A DNA stretch of 64,000 bases, from positions 51,309-115,308 of the forward strand of contig JAMLHW010000016.1 in the NCBI GenBank assembly GCA_023954475.1, read 5' to 3'. The notes beneath the pieces were generated by a model. It did no database searches. It was not told where the DNA came from and was given only the letters and a program-made list of their open reading frames with translations. The DNA comes from Anaerolineae bacterium (GTDB taxonomy: Bacteria; Chloroflexota; Anaerolineae; Promineifilales; Promineifilaceae). A program made the translations under genes and the position numbers. This document shows positions 18,251 to 25,598 of this stretch, in pieces. Positions within the stretch are counted from its first letter, which is position 1. Each line of letters opens with the position of its first letter.

Positions 18251-19630
18251 TCACCTTCGTGAAATATAATGCCAGACATGGTATCGCTTTGTTGCTGTCT
18301 GCTGCCAATATGCGGTAGTTTTGGCCATTGTTGCCCGTCGAGCATTGACATAAAACAGTCGTTCAATCATTGGTTCTGTACCGTGCACTTGACGTCGCTG
18401 CTGCCCATACCAACGGCAATCTACATCGTTCCCCCGCTCCCTTGTCTTAACGAGGTCATTGCAGTCGCTATCGTTATTTGTTGCTTTTGCTTGTCTGAAT
18501 GCTAACTTTTGATTAATTTTCTTGTGTCGGCCTCGTGCGGCCCTTACATGCACGCCACGATAGGTGTTCGGTAGCCGCCAGGCGACATAGGCCGTACCTG
18601 CCTGGCCCTGCTGCCCATGGTGATCGATAAATGCAAATGTACCTGCGCCACGCTGCCATGCGATCTCTTGCGCATTTTCGGCCGAATGCCGCCTGCCCAA
18701 TGCGAAAGTAGATCGCCGTTTGACACCGGCCACCTGATCATAAGCGCGTTGCGTGCGTTCCGGCACATGCGTCACGCGCTCCAAGGTCGCCCGGCTGATC
18801 GGCGCAGCATGACCATCGTGTCGCACCGCTGACCGCCCACTGTGAAAAGCAGCATAAAAGTGCGCACGTGCCGTAGCCAACGTAGCGGTTAACGCATTGA
18901 GCGGCAACAACACCGGCTTGCCACGGAGCTGTGCAACGCCGAGGTGCGTCGCCACCCGTGCTGCACCATAGAGCCACAGCCGATCCTGCGCGTCCCGCTC
19001 CCAAAAAATCCCCCTGCCCTGCTGCAAGATTTGGCGCAACCGCCGCCGACCAAAGAGGGCAAAGGACGGACGCTTAGGATCAACTGAATCAGCTTGTGCC
19101 TTGCGCTGTTCGTTTTTGGTCTTTTTTGTCAGGCGCAGTTGAAGGTCATGCACGGCCAGCCAGCCGCGCCCGTCCGGATCGAGGAAACGACACAGAAGCC
19201 AAACGCGGCCTGCTGCGGTCAGACCGGAGCGCTGAAAGGCAGCGAGCAGCGCAGGGTAAGCTTTTGTCGTGGCTGTCGACAAATGCTCGTCTGGCGTCGT
19301 TACTAGCTTTTGTGGTTGGTTTTGGTTGGGTTTGCATCTGTTACTGACTATGCGAAAGCAACTATTTTGGCGCTGGTATAGCGGCGTGGCTGCCGCGGTG
19401 TGCCAACCGAGATGGGAAGGTAAACACGGCGGATTTTCGGCCGAATTTGTGCTCTTTTCGGCTGTAACCGCTAATGGCCGCGCCGGCTGTGCGGTGCGGT
19501 GCTGATCGCGCAAGCGCAACAACTGTCGGTTTGCCTCTGCCAACGCAGGCGACACAGCAACAGATGCGGGAACAAGCGCAATCGACGGCGTTTGATTGAC
19601 GCCGGGATCACTGTGTGTTATGCTTTTCAT
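18251..19630 (-). CDS. Unrecognised basic DNA-binding or replication-like protein
   Basis: About 459 residues from ATG 19630 (an upstream in-frame ATG at 19765 would lie across the first small RNA gene). Not assigned to a family. The first 130 residues are low-complexity and Pro/Thr/Gln-rich. The likely conserved core starts near AYPALLAAFQRSGLTAAGR and holds two HTH-like stretches: RRRLRQILQQGRGIFWERD and SRATLERVTHVPERTQRAYD. Then come WRLPNTYRGVHVRAARGRHK and a Lys/Arg-rich C-terminus. The basic composition and the neighbouring XRE/ParA/ParB genes suggest a plasmid-type replication initiator or a mobile-element DNA-binding protein. This is inference only; the long minus-strand frame without stops is what I see directly. 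Confidence 0.6.
   Translation of the reverse strand: MKSITHSDPGVNQTPSIALVPASVAVSPALAEANRQLLRLRDQHRTAQPARPLAVTAEKSTNSAENPPCLPSHLGWHTAAATPLYQRQNSCFRIVSNRCKPNQNQPQKLVTTPDEHLSTATTKAYPALLAAFQRSGLTAAGRVWLLCRFLDPDGRGWLAVHDLQLRLTKKTKNEQRKAQADSVDPKRPSFALFGRRRLRQILQQGRGIFWERDAQDRLWLYGAARVATHLGVAQLRGKPVLLPLNALTATLATARAHFYAAFHSGRSAVRHDGHAAPISRATLERVTHVPERTQRAYDQVAGVKRRSTFALGRRHSAENAQEIAWQRGAGTFAFIDHHGQQGQAGTAYVAWRLPNTYRGVHVRAARGRHKKINQKLAFRQAKATNNDSDCNDLVKTRERGNDVDCRWYGQQRRQVHGTEPMIERLFYVNARRATMAKTTAYWQQTATKRYHVWHYISRR
19596..19624 (+). promoter_or_regulatory. Promoter of small RNA 1
   Basis: TTGACG (19596-19601), 17-bp spacer, TATGCT (19619-19624). It lies inside the 5' end of the minus-strand gene and points away from it. 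Confidence 0.6.
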
Positions 19631-19781
19631 GCGCTTTACAAGCCACACAGGGGTACAAAATCCCCCTCCCCAATCGGGGCCGGTGCAGTCAGTGTTCGCA
19701 GCACTGCCTGCCAATCGGACTGTGGCTTTTTCTTTTTCAGCTTCGAGGCCGGATGTTGGCAGCATCTGGCCTTTTTGCTTT
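19631..19781 (+). ncRNA. Tandem small RNA 1
   Basis: Predicted start about 7 nt after the -10. The RNA contains a GGGG/CCCC hairpin (19650-19653 with 19662-19665) followed by CTCCC, then a second stem-loop (GCAG-n-CAGTG with CACTG-n-CTGC, around 19685-19710). The whole is closed by AGCCACA (19641-19647) pairing with TGTGGCT (19721-19727), which runs into a T-tract, giving a compact form of about 105 nt. A second intrinsic terminator (GGCCGGATG/CATCTGGCC, 19747-19771, then TTTTT) follows. The hairpin-CTCCC and GGCC-terminator elements recur in the next two copies. No ORF with a ribosome-binding site overlaps it. Confidence 0.6.
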
Positions 19782-19896
19782 CTCAGGGCAGCTTTCGGCC
19801 GAAACGCAGTGGCGGTCGCGCTTCAAACCAATTTCAGTCACCCATCTGTATCCAGCTCGCTACCCACGCTCGACACAAATCGACGACTCAAACCAA

Positions 19897-19925
19897 TTGC
19901 ACTGAGCAACAGTTCATGCTATTCT
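19897..19925 (+). promoter_or_regulatory. Promoter of small RNA 2
   Basis: TTGCAC (19897-19902), 17-bp spacer, TATTCT (19920-19925). Confidence 0.6.
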
Positions 19926-19931
19926 TTGTCG

Positions 19932-20070
19932 TAACAACATCAGGGCATAAACAACCCCTCCCTAAAATGGGCATCATTACCGCGATGCGACAACATCCCG
20001 GTTAAGCGATGATGTAGTTGACGAAACCAAGCAAGGCAAGGTCAGATGGTGGCGCCGTCTGGCCTTTTTG
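19932..20070 (+). ncRNA. Tandem small RNA 2
   Basis: Near its 5' end it has GGG-cataaacaa-CCCC followed directly by TCCCT (19943-19963), matching the GGGG-loop-CCCC-TCCC element of copies 1 and 3. The 3' end is a terminator GGTCAGA/TCTGGCC (20040-20046 with 20058-20064) followed by TTTTTGCTTTT, nearly the same as the second terminator of copy 1. The middle part differs from the other copies. About 140 nt. Confidence 0.6.
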
Positions 20071-20240
20071 CTTTTCTGCGGCAATTCTGTCGGAGGAGTA
20101 TGACGTCAAACATACGCTCCGCAGCTACTTCAACGGCCGCCCACCGGCCATCAACAACCTGCTAATCACCAGTGGGCGGATGTCAAATCTCACTTCACGC
20201 TCTGCGCAATCCCGCGTTAGTCGTGTATTTGGCGGAAATA

Positions 20241-20269
20241 TTGCTCTTTTGCACGCCTTGTGCTACTCT
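20241..20269 (+). promoter_or_regulatory. Promoter of small RNA 3
   Basis: TTGCTC (20241-20246), 17-bp spacer, TACTCT (20264-20269). Confidence 0.55.
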
Positions 20270-20275
20270 AAACAC

Positions 20276-20413
20276 CAATCGCGGGGTAACAATACCCCTC
20301 CCTCAGCAGGGTGTTTGTGCTGCTGGTGCGACCAACACCGTTTTGCAGCAATATGCGATTCATAGTCAAGATAACAAAGGCTAGGTGCGACCAACACCTG
20401 GCCTTTTTTCTTT
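20276..20413 (+). ncRNA. Tandem small RNA 3
   Basis: Contains a perfect hairpin GGGGTA-ACAA-TACCCC (20283-20298) followed by TCCCT, the clearest copy of the shared 5' element. The terminator GCTAGGTG/CACCTGGC (20380-20387 with 20395-20402) ends in CTTTTTTC. Between them are direct repeats of GGTGCGACCAACACC (around 20325 and 20385), one copy forming part of the terminator stem. About 138 nt, same strand and same organisation as its neighbours. Confidence 0.6.
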
Positions 20414-20724
20414 ACCGGGCAGACCCAGCGACCAAACTCGGCCACCCGCGACAAAGCGCCGCTGCAAAGCAACGCGCTGTCGCCGAAGGCTAAGTTGAAC
20501 AGACCGGTGGGCGATAAAACGGAAAAAGCCCATTGCGCCAATCCTCGCGATTTGCGGTGGGCAACGGGCTTCTGTATGCGTTTATGGACGAGAAAAGAAT
20601 GTACCTGAATAGAAATTCAGGTGCAGAGTGCCTCGTAAACGTGCGCTCAAACGCTAAATGTGGATCAATTTAGCGCGATTTCGCCAGATTTTGGTCAAAA
20701 AATGTTAGTTTTTTCCCATAGCAC
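20414..20724. other. Gene-free stretch with inverted repeats
   Basis: No credible ORF. Three perfect or near-perfect inverted repeats are present: AGCCCATTGC/GCAACGGGCT (20527-20570, with an A-run on its left, so it could terminate minus-strand transcription), ACCTGAAT-agaa-ATTCAGGT (20603-20622) and GCTAAAT/ATTTAGC (20653-20674). A minus-strand RNA is possible, but I found no promoter with good spacing for it. Confidence 0.4.
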
Positions 20725-20753
20725 TTGACGAAACCGCTATTTGTGTCCATAAT
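20725..20753 (+). promoter_or_regulatory. Promoter of small RNA 4
   Basis: TTGACG (20725-20730), 17-bp spacer, CATAAT (20748-20753). Confidence 0.6.
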
Positions 20754-20759
20754 TCAAAC

Positions 20760-20842
20760 AGATTGGGAATGAAAATTCCACCCATTGCCCGGCCCTTGTG
20801 AGAGTCCTCCTGCCAAAAGGTCTTCACAGGGCCTTTTTCTTT
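20760..20842 (+). ncRNA. Tandem small RNA 4 (divergent copy)
   Basis: A short RNA of about 83 nt. Its 5' hairpin is GGAAT-gaaa-ATTCC (20766-20779), in the position of the GGGGTA hairpin of the other copies, followed by a C-rich stretch (CACCC). The terminator is strong: GGCCCTTGTGA pairs with TCACAGGGCC (20791-20801 with 20824-20833, one bulge) and is followed by TTTTTCTTT. The large terminator loop holds CCTCCTGCC. Organisation matches copies 1-3 although sequence identity is low. Confidence 0.5.
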
Positions 20843-21157
20843 GTCTCTGATTTGCTTTGAAAATGTTCGTTTCGATTGCCTTCCAAACTGCCACTGTCGG
20901 GCAAACATATGCCGCATTATAGTGGAATCGAATTGAATTGCCTAGCACGATTTCGACCGAATTCCATCATGGGCCACACTGGTAATTCGATCCAAATTTG
21001 CGCGCTACGCTTCGCAAGTACCACGCCGCATAGCGAATAATAAAATACGTCAACGCCACATAACGCCCAAATTTCGCCCATTTCCCGACTTTCTACATCG
21101 CTATTACAGACTATGACTGCGTAATTGAGCAGGAAGTCCGTGATTTCGGCATAATTG
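20843..21157. other. Gene-free AT-rich stretch upstream of the XRE gene
   Basis: No ORF with a ribosome-binding site and no strong hairpin seen. Contains several GAATTC/GAATTG-type AT-rich words. Given the neighbouring ParA/ParB and possible replication gene, an origin or partition site here cannot be excluded, but I see no iteron array. Confidence 0.3.
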
Positions 21158-21186
21158 TTGACAAATCGGCCGAATCTGTTTACTGT
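21158..21186 (+). promoter_or_regulatory. Promoter of the XRE regulator with palindrome in the spacer
   Basis: A perfect -35 TTGACA (21158-21163), 17-bp spacer and TACTGT (21181-21186). The iterated palindrome TCGGCCGA (21166-21173) sits inside the spacer, starting 3 bp after the -35. Confidence 0.6.
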
Positions 21187-21217
21187 TATGCAACAGACAA
21201 CGCAAATCTAAACCACC

Positions 21218-21562
21218 ATGAATGAATTCGGCCGAACTGTACGAAAAATCCGCCTCGCACAAAATCGGGGTTTACGCGAAACAGCAAGTGATATTGGCAT
21301 TTCACCGGCTTATTTAAGTCGGATCGAGCGTGGCAAAGAGCCACCGCCGGCACCAACCATCATCAAGGAGCTGGCTGATGTGCTCATGGTAGAACCGGAG
21401 CAATTGTTTCGGCTGGCTGCTGTGACCGATCCGGACATCCTCGCTTTGTTACAAACACGTCCCAAAGTAAACGATCTGGTGCGGCTTATTATGGAGCGCG
21501 ACCTGTCCGACGCACAAATCGATTCGGTATCGCGTGCAATCACTGAGATTCCACAACGATAG
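21218..21562 (+). CDS. XRE-family HTH transcriptional regulator
   Basis: 114 residues. The N-terminal 65 residues are a classic XRE/Cro-C1 HTH: FGRTVRKIRLAQNRGLRETA, then GISPAYLSRIERGKEPPPAP and a helix ending ELADVLMVEPEQLFRLA. The C-terminal 45 residues are helical and could mediate dimerisation. No clear ribosome-binding site; the leader is only about 25 nt. It is followed by two perfect palindromes and then parA/parB on the same strand, so it is a likely repressor of the partition genes or of the small RNAs (inference). Confidence 0.9.
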   Translation: MNEFGRTVRKIRLAQNRGLRETASDIGISPAYLSRIERGKEPPPAPTIIKELADVLMVEPEQLFRLAAVTDPDILALLQTRPKVNDLVRLIMERDLSDAQIDSVSRAITEIPQR

Positions 21563-21567
21563 CGGCG

Positions 21568-21588
21568 GATGTTTACCGGGTAAACATC
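21568..21588. promoter_or_regulatory. Palindromic site 1 (GTTTACC-n-GGTAAAC)
   Basis: GATGTTTACC-G-GGTAAACATC, a perfect 21-bp inverted repeat, followed at 21590-21597 by an extra half-site GGGTAAAC. Located between the XRE gene and parA. Candidate operator for the XRE protein or centromere site for ParB; symmetry and length recall the 16-bp chromosomal parS, but the sequence is different. Confidence 0.65.
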
Positions 21589-21654
21589 CGGGTAAACGTA
21601 TTCGGCCGATGCACTGCCAGTACGCCAAACAGCACGACGATCAACGCACAGGTC

Positions 21655-21673
21655 ATGTTTACCGGGTAAACAT
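21655..21673. promoter_or_regulatory. Palindromic site 2 (GTTTACC-n-GGTAAAC)
   Basis: ATGTTTACC-G-GGTAAACAT, the same 15-bp core as site 1 with centres 86 bp apart (about eight helical turns), which would place both on the same DNA face. Lies 176 bp before the parA start. Confidence 0.65.
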
Positions 21674-21848
21674 ACACAATTTGACGGACGCCCTGGAGCA
21701 GCAGGCACGCATGCACTGATTGCATCGAAAATGACGCATGACTGCACATGCGCCACACTGCCGAGCACGTTTCAAAGTGGACGTGGCATCGGTGAGCAGG
21801 GTCATGGTATCGTTTCTGTTCGGCAAAATTGCATTGAGGAGCATGGTG

Positions 21849-22676
21849 ATGACGAGATTAATTGCGCTTGCCAGCCAGAAAGGCGGGGTCGGCAAAACAA
21901 CGGCAGCAATCAACATTGCGTGTGGCTGGGCGCGAATCGCCGGTCCGGATCGGGTACTACTGGTTGATTTAGATCCACAAGCGAACGCGACAGCAGTATT
22001 GCTAGGCGTGCCTTTTGCTGCCGGACCACGGCAGCCAGGAGTATTTACGGTCAAAGAGGTGCTGCTCGAGGAAGCACGTGCAGAAGCAACGCTGCGGTCA
22101 ACTGAACTGGATGCAGTGCGGCTCAGAGACGGGCGCGAATTACCGGCCAGCCGGCTGCACATCATGCCCAGCCACCTCGAACTGGCAGTCGTCGAACCCC
22201 TGCTGAACTCACGATTTATGGGTGAGTATCGTCTGCAAAAGGGACTACAGAGTATCGGCAATGAGTATGATGTCATCATTGTCGACTGTCCGCCGAGCCT
22301 CGGCTCCCTGACGCTCAACGCGCTGCTTTTTTGCAAAGAAGTACTCGTGCCCATAGATCCCGGACTATTTCCGCTGATCGGTCTGGCACTACTGGAGAAA
22401 ACAGTGGGGCAGGCACAGGAGGTTAATCCCAGTTTGCACCTGGCAGGCATTTTACCGACGATGATCGACCGGACCAATGTTTCGGCCGATACATTGGCAC
22501 AACTGGAACAACACTACAACGATTTGCTGCTGCCGATCATTCCGCGACGCACTATCATCGGCGAAGCCATCACGGCTTCACAAGACGTGTTTAGCTATAG
22601 TCCAACGAGCGACGGTGCCACGGCATTTGCGGCTCTGGTCGATGCATTGGCAACAAGGGAGGCGATCCATGGCTAA
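21849..22676 (+). CDS. parA: ParA/Soj-type partition ATPase
   Basis: 275 residues from ATG 21849, chosen because GAGGAG lies 7 nt upstream and the protein then begins MTRLIALASQKGGVGKTTAA. It has the deviant Walker A KGGVGKTT, Walker A' VLLVDLDPQANAT and Walker B VIIVDCPPSLGSLTLNALL. Of small chromosome/type Ib size, without an N-terminal HTH. It overlaps parB by 8 nt. Acts with ParB to move DNA, or in other settings protein cargo. The upstream palindromes are candidate parS sites. Confidence 0.93.
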   Translation: MTRLIALASQKGGVGKTTAAINIACGWARIAGPDRVLLVDLDPQANATAVLLGVPFAAGPRQPGVFTVKEVLLEEARAEATLRSTELDAVRLRDGRELPASRLHIMPSHLELAVVEPLLNSRFMGEYRLQKGLQSIGNEYDVIIVDCPPSLGSLTLNALLFCKEVLVPIDPGLFPLIGLALLEKTVGQAQEVNPSLHLAGILPTMIDRTNVSADTLAQLEQHYNDLLLPIIPRRTIIGEAITASQDVFSYSPTSDGATAFAALVDALATREAIHG

Positions 22677-23808
22677 GCGACGTGGCAAACGCGGTTCAGC
22701 TCTCGACACATTGTTTAGCGGTACGGTTGATCCCTATGCGAAATTAAACGAGCCGGATGCGGCCGCCCCGGTCGGCTCCGCGCTGGCAGAACTCGATGTC
22801 ATGACCATCCTGCCCGATCCGGAGCAGCCACGCCACTTTCTGCCTGATGATTTATACGAACGACTGCGCACCGGTACCTCGAACGCGGTTGAAGTGCTGC
22901 AAGCATGGATGACGCGGGCAACCCGGCTGGGATCGCCGCCTGCCATGCAGCAGGAAATCACTGCACTGGAGCAATTGGCGCAAACGATCGAGTGGCATGG
23001 CCTGATCAATCCCATCACCGTGCGGCCAGTCACGGACGACGACGTTCCCACAACAGTCGCCTATCTGATTCGCACCGGTGAAAGGCGCTGGTGGGCGCAT
23101 GTGCTGCTGACATCACAACAAAAACGCATTCAGGACAAGCAATCGCCAGAAGTAATCAAGGCGATCATCGATACCGATGTGACATTGCTCCGTGCCGAGC
23201 AGTTGGTCGAAAACATGGCCCGCAGCGATCTGTCAGTGATCGAGAAGGCGCAGGGCATCGAACTGCTGCACACGGAGCTGAGTGAGGCACGTGGGCGCAA
23301 GGTAAAGTGGGAAGAAGTCGATCAATTACTGGGCATTTCACGCAATTACCGCTGGCGACTGCGCAAGGTGCTGACGCTGTCTGACGAAGCTGTACAACTC
23401 ATCATCGAGAACAATTTGCAGGAAAAACCGCTACGGCCGGTCGTTGATAAGCTGGCTGATCGGCCTGACTTGCAGCTTGCGGCCATCCGGCAACTGATCA
23501 TGTGGCAGGAAGCGGAGGAAACCGGCGGACACGATCGATTGAGCAGCTACGTGGAACAATTGCTACGCCAGGAACGGGTGGAGCAGGGCAGGGCGAAGTC
23601 AGCAAACCAAAAAGTGAGCTTGTCGGCTTGGTCGAAAAAATTCGGCCGAAATGTCGCCAAAACATTGCAACTGTTCGATGACCTGAATGAAGAAGCGCTC
23701 GGCGGCGTGGCAGCCATTGTCGCCAATGACGATGCCGCAGCGGCCGATTTGGCATTGCTGCGCGACAAGATCAATGCGATTTTGACTGAAAGCAGTCGAT
23801 TAGAGTAA
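22669..23808 (+). CDS. parB: ParB-like partition protein
   Basis: 379 residues from ATG 22669, overlapping parA by 8 nt. Basic N-terminus (MAKRRGKRGS), a ParB/Srx-type nucleotide-binding domain with LPDPEQPRHFL and LIRTGERRWWAHVLL (the latter matching the GERR motif that binds CTP in ParB), then IEKAQGIELLHTELSEARGR and LLGISRNYRWRLRKVLTLSD as the HTH, and a C-terminal helical region. An insert of about 50 residues separates the first two motifs compared with short ParBs. Partner of the ParA encoded immediately upstream; the DNA site is not proven. Confidence 0.88.
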   Translation: MAKRRGKRGSALDTLFSGTVDPYAKLNEPDAAAPVGSALAELDVMTILPDPEQPRHFLPDDLYERLRTGTSNAVEVLQAWMTRATRLGSPPAMQQEITALEQLAQTIEWHGLINPITVRPVTDDDVPTTVAYLIRTGERRWWAHVLLTSQQKRIQDKQSPEVIKAIIDTDVTLLRAEQLVENMARSDLSVIEKAQGIELLHTELSEARGRKVKWEEVDQLLGISRNYRWRLRKVLTLSDEAVQLIIENNLQEKPLRPVVDKLADRPDLQLAAIRQLIMWQEAEETGGHDRLSSYVEQLLRQERVEQGRAKSANQKVSLSAWSKKFGRNVAKTLQLFDDLNEEALGGVAAIVANDDAAAADLALLRDKINAILTESSRLE

Positions 23809-23876
23809 GCCGGAATCGAGACAAGGATCGAACGCGTGTTCATACCAAGAAGAGTAAGTAAAATCTAGTAATACAC

Positions 23877-23899
23877 GCTTTTTAGCGCAAGTAAAAAGC
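23877..23899. terminator. Bidirectional terminator between parB and the BNR gene
   Basis: GCTTTTTA (23877-23884) and TAAAAAGC (23892-23899) form an 8-bp inverted repeat with a 7-nt loop in the gap between two convergent genes. Confidence 0.5.
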
Positions 23900-23925
23900 A
23901 TGTAAGCGCTAACGGAATGTGGTAC

Positions 23926-25401
23926 TTAGCGCAGTGTTCCGAGTTGGAAATCGGCTATCCACAGCGCAGACGCCGACACGCCATCGTTGGCTTCCTGGTA
24001 GATGACTGACAGAATATTTACAGCAGCGGCGCGTTGGCTGTCGATGATAACCTCACCGTCAATCGAAATAGCAGCAGCGTCATAAACCAATCGCCAATCT
24101 TGCCATTGCATTGCAGCGGACGCCGCTACAATGCGCAGATCAGGCAGTACGACATAGACATTGTCCTGACTGTCAAATACCACTTTAGCGCGTCCGACAT
24201 CCCCCTGCAAAAAGGGTATTTGCTTGGAATGCCACACACCATCTATGTCACGCCAGAAATGTACCGGCATCGCATGCGCCACACGCCCGGCTGTAAAATC
24301 GGAGACACAGCCATCGTCCCAATACGGTTCAGGCACATAGCTGACAACCGTATGGAAACGCCCTTCGCTATCAATGCGTTGTGTTTCCTGATTGATCAGA
24401 GCGGCGTTGATCGAGATTTCAGCTACAAGATGTTCATCGCCCAAACCAATCATATCGCCAGTCCCGGTTCGGCCGATAATCGCACCTGCTGAATTTTGCC
24501 ACGTCATCCCACCATCATCGCTATACGCGTAGCCCAGATCGTGATTGGTCACAGCATTTTCAGCACAAGCCACGCTCCGATCATATTCACGCCACACCCA
24601 GGAAATATGCAAGCGGCCAAACGCATCGGCGGTGACACCGTTAAGATACGCATTGCGCGAATCGCTGACACCGCCATTAGCTGAGAACACGCCGGATTTG
24701 CTCGTAAAAGCACCTCGATTAGACCACGTTCCATCATCGTTATACACAAGCATCTCTATTTCACCGCTACCTGAGCCGCCGTTGCGCCATGTCATTAACA
24801 ACAAGTCGCCAAGACGTTCAAAACGGGGGTAAGTGAAATTCGGTGTGATAGTTGCGCCGGGGAAATCTGTCAGCGTTGGTTCAAACAAATCTGAAGTCCA
24901 GCTATACGCTGCAGGATTGGTTGCGACCCCAGGCGCAGATCGCGTACTGCGCACCGACGCCGAATGGGTCGCATACGCGATGTGAATACGCCCATCTACC
25001 GGTGATATGCCCAGAGAAATGGAGTTATGCGAATCATCCGCAATGAGTTGGTAATCCAACTCGACAATCTCCCAAGCACCACTGGGTAATGCGCGGCGCG
25101 CGATACGAGCGTGCAGATCATCGTGATACCAGGCTAGATATTGATAGCCGGCATAGCTCATCACGCCATCTTGCTGATACGATGCTGCGTTGACAAATGT
25201 GTCATAGGTAATGACACCGCGTGCAGCGGGATCGATTATTGTATTGGACAACAGGCTTACCCCCACGGTAGCATCGTAATTGGCCACGGTGACAGGCAGG
25301 TATTGGATATTTTCACTGGTCATTGTCGCAGTCAAAACACGGACAGCGGCAAACGTCAGCAGGGCAAAGACCAAAAACAACCACATGACCGCTTTTTTCA
25401 T
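23926..25401 (-). CDS. Secreted BNR_4 repeat protein
   Basis: 491 residues, start supported by GGAG 9 nt upstream. N-terminus is a Sec-type signal peptide (MKKAVMWLFLVFALLTFAAV). The body matches the BNR_4 family in pattern: YDTFVNAASYQQDGVMSYAG, YLAWYHDDLHARIARRALPS, DSHNSISLGISPVDGRIHIA and YSDDGGMTWQNSAG, which are beta-propeller blades with Asp-box-like turns. Members are often polysaccharide-active or sugar-binding secreted proteins. No catalytic residues can be assigned from sequence alone. Stands alone between parB and a flavoenzyme. Confidence 0.85.
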   Translation of the reverse strand: MKKAVMWLFLVFALLTFAAVRVLTATMTSENIQYLPVTVANYDATVGVSLLSNTIIDPAARGVITYDTFVNAASYQQDGVMSYAGYQYLAWYHDDLHARIARRALPSGAWEIVELDYQLIADDSHNSISLGISPVDGRIHIAYATHSASVRSTRSAPGVATNPAAYSWTSDLFEPTLTDFPGATITPNFTYPRFERLGDLLLMTWRNGGSGSGEIEMLVYNDDGTWSNRGAFTSKSGVFSANGGVSDSRNAYLNGVTADAFGRLHISWVWREYDRSVACAENAVTNHDLGYAYSDDGGMTWQNSAGAIIGRTGTGDMIGLGDEHLVAEISINAALINQETQRIDSEGRFHTVVSYVPEPYWDDGCVSDFTAGRVAHAMPVHFWRDIDGVWHSKQIPFLQGDVGRAKVVFDSQDNVYVVLPDLRIVAASAAMQWQDWRLVYDAAAISIDGEVIIDSQRAAAVNILSVIYQEANDGVSASALWIADFQLGTLR

Positions 25402-25598
25402 TTCACTATCTCCCGGTTATCGTAATGAGAATGATACCTGTCGGAACAGGACAATGAAAGACAGGGGGCTTCCCACTTTTCCTGGAGGTACCATTGCCAG
25501 TCGCGATTGGCCTTGTAACCGGCGATACAGGTTGATTTGCCACTTTCGGCCGAAGCGACAGATCACACGCTGCCCAGGCCGTAAGTCACTTCACTATA

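Noticed and set aside
19499..20384. Short plus-strand frames over the small RNA cluster
   Set aside because: Low-complexity translations, no ribosome-binding sites, and they run through clear intrinsic terminators. The RNA interpretation fits better.
20527..20674. A fifth small RNA on the minus strand
   Set aside because: Hairpins and an A/T-tract are present, but no promoter with acceptable spacing was found on that strand.
19631..20842. Tandem repeats as a CRISPR array
   Set aside because: Units are about 300-450 bp apart, not identical, and carry promoters and terminators. No cas genes are present.
21568..21673. Canonical chromosomal parS
   Set aside because: The core GTTTACC-G-GGTAAAC does not match TGTTTCACGTGAAACA. 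Kept as an unassigned operator/centromere candidate.
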